DNA of 64,000 bases, from contig OX595989.1 of assembly GCA_951394045.1 (NCBI GenBank), positions 868,001 through 932,000 of the forward strand, in the 5' to 3' direction. The notes below the pieces were generated by a model. That model worked only from the letters and a program-made list of their open reading frames with translations, had not been told where the DNA came from and made no database searches. A program made the position numbers and the translations under genes. This document shows positions 42,699-49,384 of the stretch, one piece after another. The stretch is from Nitzschia sp. DOCU1 (taxonomy: Eukaryota > Bacillariophyta > Bacillariophyceae > Bacillariales > Bacillariaceae). Every line of letters begins with the position of its first letter. Position 1 is the stretch's first letter.

Positions 42699-44480
42699 AT
42701 GCGGTCCTTATCTTTGCTGTTGGCCGCTCTTTCCGTTGCGTTACTATCACAAGTGCAGGCCGCTGGAGACAGCAGTGGCAAGTGCTCGGAACATCACAGT
42801 TATGAGTGTCCTTACCTTACCAAGACCTGCAACGAGACTGTTTATGTGAGCGATTGCTTGAACTGTGATGGTTACTTCAGTACGGACACTCGCGATAATC
42901 TCTGCTTTGATCGCAAACTCTTGAACGGCAAGGACAATCCGAATCCTAGTTATTTGTGGAGAGATATTCTGGGAATGATTGTGTGGTTCATTGCCGCTGG
43001 AGTTGCTACTGCTTGTGGTGTGGGGGGCGGCGGTATTTATGTCCCTTTGGGCATTTTGCTGCTAGACTTTGCCCCCAAGCCTTCGAGCGGTTTGAGTCAA
43101 GCAAGTATTTTTGGAGCCAGTCTGGGTGGGCTGTTGCTAAACCTCCGCAATCGGCATCCATTTACTTCACGGGTCAACAATACTAGCAATGAAGCGCAAT
43201 CTGTTCCCTACAATGATCAAGAAAATACGGAAACTGAGACTTTTTATACAAGACCTTTAATTGACTTTGACATGGCGTTGTTTTTGGCGCCCATGGAAAT
43301 GGCTGGTGCCGTACTGGGCGTCTTGATTCAAAAGATTTTGCCCAATTGGCTCTATCTGACCCTGGCGTCGTTGATTCTGGGGTTTACTGCATACAAGACG
43401 TACAGGAAGTTTCAAGATACGAATAAAAAAGAAGCGGCGGCAAGAGAAGCACTTCTCCCTGAATCCCAAGAGCCTGCCAAGGCTGACTCCAAGCGGCTTC
43501 TCGAGCAGACTGTGGAAACGACGGCAGAGATGAGTCAGCTTATGGACAATCAAGCTGGCGATCCTCTTGCACCAACGAAACGACAAGTGACTTTAGATAC
43601 TGACGAGGAAGAATTATCCACGGACAATGGGACGGCCGAAGAAAGTTTGTTGACCGATGCTGAGAAAGTGGAACGTCGACGATACTGGCTCGAGCATGAT
43701 TCGCGTCAGTTTCCTACCGAAAAAGTCGCGGGTCTGCTTGTGTTGTGGGCTGGTTTGATCCTCTTAACCTTCCTCAAAGGAGGCAAGGGCGTGGACTCCA
43801 TTATTGGCATTACCTGTGCCTCGCCCTGGTATGCGGTCTTGATCGTTGTTCAATTTGCTTGGACACTAGGTATTGCTAGTTATTTTGGATTCCGGCTCAT
43901 GAAGCAAACGGCAGACAAGAAAGTTTGCGATTACCCTTGGGCCCCACAAGATGTTCTTTGGGACTCTGAAAAGATTCGATTTTATGCCTTCTTCACCTTT
44001 CTTGCCGGCATTGTTGCGGGATTGATCGGTGTTGGAGGGGGCATGGTTTTAGGGCCTCTCATGCTTGTCATGGGCATTCACCCTCGAGTCTCCAGTGCCA
44101 CCACAGCCACCATGATTGTCTTGACGTCGAGCAGCGTGGCCGTCTTGTTTGTCACGGCAGGTCTGGTTCCTTGGGAGTACGCCGCGACATTCTTTGTTGT
44201 CTGCTTTTTCGGGGCCATTGTCGGAAAGACCAAGATCGATGCTTACGTTAAGCGCACGGGTCGTGCCAGCATCCTAATCTTCTTGTTGGCCGTCATTATT
44301 GGCTTGGCCACAATTGGATGCATGGTGATTGTCTTGACAGGTTTGGCGGCAACGGAATGGTGTTTTGCGGGTTTCAACAAATTCTGCACCGTTTCGAGTG
44401 ATGACAACGAGGGAGACTTGTGTCCAGTGGAACGCATGCTGTTTGGGGAGTCTTTCAAATACTCATTAGCGGAATATTAG
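42699..44480 (+). CDS. TauE/SafE family anion exporter, paralogue 3
   Basis: 593 residues, single exon. Signal peptide to about residue 22, Cys-rich head (CPYLTKTCNETVYVSDCLNC), first TauE half ATACGVGGGGIYVPLGILLL, acidic loop, second half GIVAGLIGVGGGMVLGPLML. The transmembrane parts are closer to paralogue 1 (LRNRHPF, VTAGLVPWEYA) while the head differs more. It has an extra C-terminal SLAEY. It lies 638 bp downstream of paralogue 2, so the pair remains tandem; paralogue 1 is about 11 kb away because of the copia insertion, the LtrA-like gene and the one-helix gene. Confidence 0.92.
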   Translation: MRSLSLLLAALSVALLSQVQAAGDSSGKCSEHHSYECPYLTKTCNETVYVSDCLNCDGYFSTDTRDNLCFDRKLLNGKDNPNPSYLWRDILGMIVWFIAAGVATACGVGGGGIYVPLGILLLDFAPKPSSGLSQASIFGASLGGLLLNLRNRHPFTSRVNNTSNEAQSVPYNDQENTETETFYTRPLIDFDMALFLAPMEMAGAVLGVLIQKILPNWLYLTLASLILGFTAYKTYRKFQDTNKKEAAAREALLPESQEPAKADSKRLLEQTVETTAEMSQLMDNQAGDPLAPTKRQVTLDTDEEELSTDNGTAEESLLTDAEKVERRRYWLEHDSRQFPTEKVAGLLVLWAGLILLTFLKGGKGVDSIIGITCASPWYAVLIVVQFAWTLGIASYFGFRLMKQTADKKVCDYPWAPQDVLWDSEKIRFYAFFTFLAGIVAGLIGVGGGMVLGPLMLVMGIHPRVSSATTATMIVLTSSSVAVLFVTAGLVPWEYAATFFVVCFFGAIVGKTKIDAYVKRTGRASILIFLLAVIIGLATIGCMVIVLTGLAATEWCFAGFNKFCTVSSDDNEGDLCPVERMLFGESFKYSLAEY

Positions 44481-44598
44481 GTTAACTCTGTATTTGCACT
44501 TGGCCAGAGTTTTTTCATTCAAAGCTGCATAGTAGTAGCTAGTAGAGTTAGATGTAGTGCAAACCAACGGTGCCCAGCACTTTCGGACTGTTTTGCTA

Positions 44599-46158
44599 TT
44601 AACGATCATCGATTCGTCGTCCCCGTCGATCGTCGTGGTGGCGAGGACCCCTATCTTTCCCACCTCGATCATCTCGTCGTGGCTCGTCTACTCGGCGAGG
44701 CGGACGCCGCTCATCCGAATAACGACTGCCGCCACCAAAACGACCCCGATCATCTCCTCCTCCTCCTCCTCGATAGGATGGATCATGCCGGTCATCGGGA
44801 GGAGGGCGTCCAGCAACCCGATCATCAAGGCGTTCTTCTGGGGGATACCGAGGACGGTCCATGCCCCTTGGAAGCGGCTCATCGGCATAGCGACGGTCTC
44901 GGCTCGATCTTCGATCCTCGGTGCGGACTCCTCGCCGATCATCGTAAGGCGGGGGAGGTCCATACTGATCCATTCCTCGGTTACCACCATGCCCTGCAGG
45001 TAGAGGTCTAGCGTTCCGCTCGATTGAATTGGAATGGGATCCACGTTCGCTGCCTCGGTGCCCCTGGCGAGAACTGTGACGATCATGATCAAGATTACGA
45101 TCGCGAGATCGACTGGAGGACCTTCTTGGCCTTTGGTACCCTTCTGGAGCGGCATACGAGTCCACTGAACCCCGATCCGTTCGGTCCCGGCTTCTACTTC
45201 GATCACGTCTATCGCTATGAGACGATGGTGGCCTTTCTTCCTTTGTCGTCGTCAGGGCAGCCGGCTTTCCCGACGTTGTCACTACTTTTGGATCTTTACG
45301 ATCGCCGACTGCAGGATCAACAATGCCCCACCAAGACAGCGGCCATTGAGGCATACCTGGAGGAAAATCTTCAGGGAAAATTGGAACTCTGGGTTGGATC
45401 ACAATGTGGCCATTCTTGTCCAGATCAAACCAGTCATATTCCCGTTCCGCACGAAGAAATGAGGCCGAAAGATCTACTGTGGGGCCTAGGGCCGCTGGTC
45501 CCAGGCGAAACGGATGGTGTTCGAGAGCATCCATTTTTTGACACAGTTCAGCCAGTGATTCCCACACGCGATCTTGCAAAAGTGTCTTTTTGGTCGCCGC
45601 CTCTGAAACATTCGGTCGGGATCCTCCCTTAGTTGTAGCAACAACAGTACTATTTCCAATGTCTGGGTTGATTGGAGGCGGCGTTGAGGTGGTCAAATCC
45701 AAATGAGTGGAAGACGACGAACGCGGAGGAGGCCTCTTCTTTCCCGACCCTACCTCTCCACCAGCTGTACTACGTCCGTTACTTGTGGTATTCGGTCGTG
45801 GTTTCGGAGATGAAGGCACAGAACTAGGCGGTTTGGAGGGATTTGCTTTGTTACCACCTGACTCCGGTGGCACTGCCATTCCTGACAACAAGGAAGAGGT
45901 GCCCGTCGTCGTCTCTTGTTGTCGATGAACGGATTGCTTTTTCGGAATCGCCACAACTGCTGCTGCTGCTTTGGCCTTGGTATCTGTATCTTTTAGTTGA
46001 GCGCGTTGTTCCTCCTTGAGTTTATTCTCACGTGAACGCTCTCCCGTCTTTTTCAAACGATCTAACAAACGACTCTTTACGCCGTCGCCGGTCGACGATC
46101 CCGCAGCTTCATTCATGGGCACATCCTGATCGTCGCCAGCGCCCCCCTCGCCGCTCAT
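44599..46158 (-). CDS. RS/RGG-rich putative RNA-associated protein
   Basis: 519 residues, ATG at 46158. Residues ~25-60 form a charged helix (SRLLDRLKKTGERSRENKLKEEQ). A Pro/Ser linker leads to an ordered central module (~190-290) with LLQDRVWESLAELCQKMD and REYDWFDLDKNGHIVIQPR, then FPEDFPPGMPQWPLSWWGI, which looks like the conserved part. The C-terminal ~210 residues are Arg/Asp/Ser/Gly-rich with RDRSRSRDR, DDRRG and a poly-Gly patch, typical of RNA-binding or splicing-associated proteins. I do not recognise the central module. It shares a 469-bp divergent promoter with the small gene at 46628. A nuclear RNA role is inference. Confidence 0.75.
   Translation of the reverse strand: MSGEGGAGDDQDVPMNEAAGSSTGDGVKSRLLDRLKKTGERSRENKLKEEQRAQLKDTDTKAKAAAAVVAIPKKQSVHRQQETTTGTSSLLSGMAVPPESGGNKANPSKPPSSVPSSPKPRPNTTSNGRSTAGGEVGSGKKRPPPRSSSSTHLDLTTSTPPPINPDIGNSTVVATTKGGSRPNVSEAATKKTLLQDRVWESLAELCQKMDALEHHPFRLGPAALGPTVDLSASFLRAEREYDWFDLDKNGHIVIQPRVPIFPEDFPPGMPQWPLSWWGIVDPAVGDRKDPKVVTTSGKPAALTTTKEERPPSSHSDRRDRSRSRDRTDRGSVDSYAAPEGYQRPRRSSSRSRDRNLDHDRHSSRQGHRGSERGSHSNSIERNARPLPAGHGGNRGMDQYGPPPPYDDRRGVRTEDRRSSRDRRYADEPLPRGMDRPRYPPEERLDDRVAGRPPPDDRHDPSYRGGGGGDDRGRFGGGSRYSDERRPPRRVDEPRRDDRGGKDRGPRHHDDRRGRRIDDR
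44756..44775 (-). repeat. Trinucleotide microsatellite (TCC)
   Basis: About six TCC units on the + strand, encoding poly-Gly in the RS/RGG-rich protein. Confidence 0.6.
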
Positions 46159-46411
46159 CTCGATGGATAGGATAAGATGGAGTAGTTGAATGAAGGAAGG
46201 GAGTTACAAATGTGACTTAAGGACCTTTTGGTGGCGATGTGTGGCGCCATTGTCGAACGTCGGCCGTTCAAATACTTTGAAGTTTTTCGCGGCGGAGGAA
46301 CGACGCGTGTGGGCCTGATAGAGTCGAATGGATCATCCCCCATAGATGGAACACTTTCGAAAAGTCTCCCCCTTTCCAAAATGGTGGGTAATACCAGCTG
46401 GCAACCGTTGA

Positions 46412-46425
46412 TTTTCCCGCCAAAA
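46412..46425. promoter_or_regulatory. E2F/DP-like site
   Basis: TTTTCCCGCCAAAA matches the textbook E2F consensus (TTTSSCGC) with flanking T/A tracts. It lies 12 bp from a CCAATCA box in a divergent promoter. By family precedent this suggests cell-cycle-linked transcription of one or both flanking genes. Confidence 0.45.
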
Positions 46426-46436
46426 TGTCATTCCAA

Positions 46437-46443
46437 CCAATCA
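46437..46443 (+). promoter_or_regulatory. CCAAT box
   Basis: CCAATCA, an NF-Y type motif, next to the E2F-like site in the shared promoter. Confidence 0.35.
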
Positions 46444-46627
46444 CAGACTTTAGTACCGGTGTGAGGTCACTCTTTCGGACATCTCACCTTCGCTCGAAGA
46501 AGCTGTTCTGAGATGCCACTACTCCGCCCTCTTAGCGATTCTCACTTTCTTCTATCCCCGATCCATTCTCGTTCCAGCGGAGGTTAACAAGCCTGTAACT
46601 CAAACTTTACCAACAAAGACAACAAAT

Positions 46628-46972
46628 ATGGGTCACCTGACGGAGATTTCGGTTGCCACGGTAACCTCATCGGAAATGAGCCAAGATCCTTCCTCTCTGG
46701 ACGTCATGAGCCCGCGAGGTACACCATTCTCGAAGATGCTTACGTGCTGTCTGCCACTGGCCAAATTCAACGAAAAAAGGATTCCACCAACCGAAGGGCT
46801 TGAAAATAGATCCCTTCCTCCTGTTATAGTGACAGAAGTGGAAGATCCGGTGCCGAAAGTAGACAAGTCTGTCGACCAATTATCGGATGACCTTGCTTTC
46901 GACACAGGCCTTTTGTGCCAGATTGCTATTCTTGGTGGAGTCCTTGCGGCACAAGTCTACAATTATGTCTAG
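46628..46972 (+). CDS. Small unknown protein with C-terminal hydrophobic segment
   Basis: 114 residues, ATG at 46628 in good context. The N-terminal half is Ser/Thr-rich with SSLDVMSPRGTPFSKMLTCC, which resembles DSLDLLSPAGTPMHNWFVC in the protein encoded at 57139. The C-terminal ~18 residues (GLLCQIAILGGVLAAQVYNYV) are hydrophobic and could be a tail anchor. I do not recognise a domain. It is transcribed divergently from the RS/RGG-rich gene. Given its length and lack of known homologues it could be spurious, but the shared motif argues for a real gene. Confidence 0.55.
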   Translation: MGHLTEISVATVTSSEMSQDPSSLDVMSPRGTPFSKMLTCCLPLAKFNEKRIPPTEGLENRSLPPVIVTEVEDPVPKVDKSVDQLSDDLAFDTGLLCQIAILGGVLAAQVYNYV

Positions 46973-47478
46973 AAGAGTAGGGTGTTATTTGCTGGATCTT
47001 TTGAGTGCACGGGAATCATCAGTGTTGCTATAAAGCTACTAGGGGGAGGGGGCGTTGTGGCCTCGGAAAGAACGCAAGAAAGCTATGGAATGATCGAAAT
47101 TTGCTTGTTAATACGACGATAATAGCTTTGTACATTTATTTTCGATATTTGTTGTAATAGGAAATGAGCTAAGATTTCAAGGTGTTGCTAATTGTGAGTG
47201 CAAGCCGAGGTTGAAACCTAGTAGGTACTAGTATCTGAACGTCCCATGACTACCAGCTGAGAAAACCCAAGGAGAATGGTGATTGCACTCCTGCGCTCCC
47301 ACTTCAAACTAGTTCCGCACTCTCTGAGCATGATCTTTCTTGATCGGCTATCAATGAGGGGCAAGGGGTATCAGCTACTGTAGCTGCCCTTGGCCTCTAT
47401 CATACCAGGTACAATTCTCTCGAGTCGAGTTAATAAGAATGAAGTCGTCCTAGTCCGTCAGTCAAGCGTTATTCGCCG
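46973..47478. other. Intergenic, left flank of PAT-like element
   Basis: No gene recognised. The last bases before the element read ATTCGCCG. I see no target-site duplication shared with the right flank (GTTTCAAC). Confidence 0.5.
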
Positions 47479-47651
47479 TGACGCAAGCGTCAAGCTACTC
47501 CCGTCGACTACTAGACGGTTGCCCGATGTACTAGTGCTACTGGTAGTCGTGCCTTGAGGTGTTTCAAATGGCCTAAGCCCCCTTTTCGGGCTTCCCCCTC
47601 AAAGTCCATCGCCTTGCCTCGATTGCTCAAGGTTTAAGGGATGGTGGGCGG
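47479..47651 (-). repeat. B2 split direct repeat
   Basis: 173 bp, copy of 47841-48013. On the + strand it begins with the palindrome TGACGCAAGCGTCA and contains nested hairpins: CCTTGAG (47552) with CTCAAGG (47626), and AAGCCC (47575) with GGGCTT (47588). Confidence 0.93.
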
Positions 47652-47653
47652 GT

Positions 47654-47840
47654 TTTTAAAACGCTACAGCTAGACGCAAGGGGCGATGACTCTTCGTTTC
47701 CGATGAGATTGTGACTTCTCTCTCACTCTCTCATCGGGTCGCCCCTCCGAAGCTAGTCTCTGGCTTCCGGTCATTCCGATAGTTTGTGGCCAGAACTTCT
47801 TCGGGGCTTCTGTCCGTCCGTCCGTCGCCGGGAGTATACA
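47654..47840 (-). repeat. A2 split direct repeat
   Basis: 187 bp, copy of 54248-54434. It contains a two-part stem: AGGGGCGA (47679) pairs with TCGCCCCT (47739), and CCGATGAGA (47700) with TCTCATCGG (47729). A GTCC tandem lies near its + strand right end. Confidence 0.93.
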
Positions 47841-47854
47841 TGACGCAAGCGTCA
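47841..47854. other. Candidate recombinase core palindrome
   Basis: TGACGC-AA-GCGTCA: 6-bp inverted arms around a 2-bp spacer at the B terminus. Also present at 47479-47492. Position and symmetry fit a tyrosine-recombinase crossover or binding site; function is inference. Confidence 0.55.
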
Positions 47855-48013
47855 AGCTACTCCCGTCGACTACTAGACGGTTGCCCGATGTACTAGTGCT
47901 ACTGGTAGTCGTGCCTTGAGGTGTTTCAAATGGCCTAAGCCCCCTTTTCGGGCTTCCCCCTCAAAGTCCATCGCCTTGCCTCGATTGCTCAAGGTTTAAG
48001 GGATGGTGGGCGG
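47841..48013 (-). repeat. B1 split direct repeat
   Basis: 173 bp, same as 47479-47651. It abuts A2 with no intervening base, and this junction equals the predicted circle junction. Confidence 0.93.
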
Positions 48014-48085
48014 CCAGTGAACTCCCAATGTGACTCAGCTCCCTTAAGCCTTCTTCTTGGATCGTGTGTTGACCTCTTCGTCCCA

Positions 48086-49384
48086 CTAGAAATCTAGTCT
48101 CATGTCTGCCTGGTCCGTCATGGTGTACGTGGCGGCATTCTCCACCATGTCTCCGGCTAGGTTGCTTGTCAGCTCCAGTATCTGGGGTCGTATGTATGCT
48201 AGGAAGGCGTCAGATTTCCATCTTCCCAGTGTCTTGATTTTTAAGTCTGGGTGGTTCTTGGGACTGAGCGCCAACGCCATTGCGGCCCCTGATCTGAGGG
48301 AGCGGTTTCCAATCTCGGATGGGTCGAATCCAAACTCTTTGCTCCCCCCGTAAATTCTACATATGCTTCGCACCGTTTCTAGGGCGATCTCTTCTGTGAT
48401 TCTCAACACATTCGACTCCCTCCCTATTGTGCACAACTCGGTGTCTCCACTCCAGTCTTTCACGCGTCGTTTGATTCTGAGCACAGCGTACCCAAGTCGT
48501 GAGACGGGGTCCAATATTTTGTTCCCGGTTCTCCCTTGGGTTCGGCTCTCGCCTTTGACGCGGTTCTTTTGGTCCTTAAATCTGAGAGTGACATACTTCG
48601 CCATATCAAGGCTCATTTCGTTATCCACCGTCATTACGAGTCTTTGATCATCTCGAAACGTTACATCTGCCACTGTCAGGCGTTTGGTTCTCCCTGCTTC
48701 TTTTGTGACGCAATACTCGCAGCACCTTCCCGCAAAGAAGAACATCCCTAAGTAGAGATCCACAAAATGGGCGTTCATAGTGTCGCCGTGGTTTCGTCCA
48801 TCATCATCGACAAAGTGCTTGTACATGGTCATCAAGAACTTGGGCGTGATGGATCTTTGGCTCTTCTTTGGCGGGTCCACGCTTTGGTATGCAGCTATGA
48901 GCTCTCCCAGTGCTGGTCGGATCCTTCCTTCATTGTCGTGAAAGGGGCTCCTCTTGAGATGGCGCCGTAACGCCGAAGCCACTGCGCTTGCGGCACCTCG
49001 GACTGTACTCGCTGCCACTGGTCGATCACGCTTCCCAACCAATTGTCCTCCTTCATCGAATCGGCCAGTTCTAACAGTTTCCAGGAAGGCCTTTCCGAAT
49101 ACGTCTTTCTCTTGTTCGGATAACTGATCGATCTCGTCGTAATCAAGGTCCATTGACTTGACGTATCGACGAAATCTTCTCCAGTACCTGTCCTCTCTCT
49201 CGTTCGACGACTCTCTTCTTGCGTCAAGGATGATTCGAGAGTTCGCAGTACGAACACTATCCAGGAGAGCTTCTCTGGCTCTAATGGGGATATTCGAAAG
49301 CCGTCTGGAATCATCTGTGGAAAGTATTCGTGGAAGCGATGTGTTAGAGTGACATTGTCCGGGTAGTCCTCGGTAAGTGGACAA
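48086..49384 (-). CDS. Tyrosine recombinase of PAT-like element
   Basis: Open frame of 432 codons, overlapping the RT ORF by 490 nt in a different frame (-1 relative to RT). The first in-frame ATG is at 49153, so expression needs either internal initiation or frameshifting from RT. Catalytic features: the first Arg in FFFAGRCCEYC, RSLRSGAAMALAL with the second Arg, the GRWKSDAF box, and the nucleophile Tyr in FLAYIRPQI. This is the R..(H/S)xxR..W..Y pattern of DIRS and Crypton recombinases. It would integrate the circular cDNA by strand exchange, explaining the missing integrase and target-site duplication. Confidence 0.9.
   Translation of the reverse strand: MSTYRGLPGQCHSNTSLPRILSTDDSRRLSNIPIRAREALLDSVRTANSRIILDARRESSNEREDRYWRRFRRYVKSMDLDYDEIDQLSEQEKDVFGKAFLETVRTGRFDEGGQLVGKRDRPVAASTVRGAASAVASALRRHLKRSPFHDNEGRIRPALGELIAAYQSVDPPKKSQRSITPKFLMTMYKHFVDDDGRNHGDTMNAHFVDLYLGMFFFAGRCCEYCVTKEAGRTKRLTVADVTFRDDQRLVMTVDNEMSLDMAKYVTLRFKDQKNRVKGESRTQGRTGNKILDPVSRLGYAVLRIKRRVKDWSGDTELCTIGRESNVLRITEEIALETVRSICRIYGGSKEFGFDPSEIGNRSLRSGAAMALALSPKNHPDLKIKTLGRWKSDAFLAYIRPQILELTSNLAGDMVENAATYTMTDQADMRLDF

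Larger units (their letters stand above)
46159..46627. other. Divergent promoter region with E2F-like and CCAAT sites
   Basis: 469 bp between the RS/RGG-rich gene (-) and the small unknown gene (+). It contains the sites listed separately at 46412 and 46437. Confidence 0.5.

Noticed and set aside
45024..45632. 202-residue + strand ORF
   Set aside because: Antisense to the central conserved module of the RS/RGG-rich protein.
47479..48013. Repeat block as a tandem satellite or CRISPR-like array
   Set aside because: The units alternate B-A-B, and the A unit recurs once at 54248, which fits retrotransposon split repeats, not an array.
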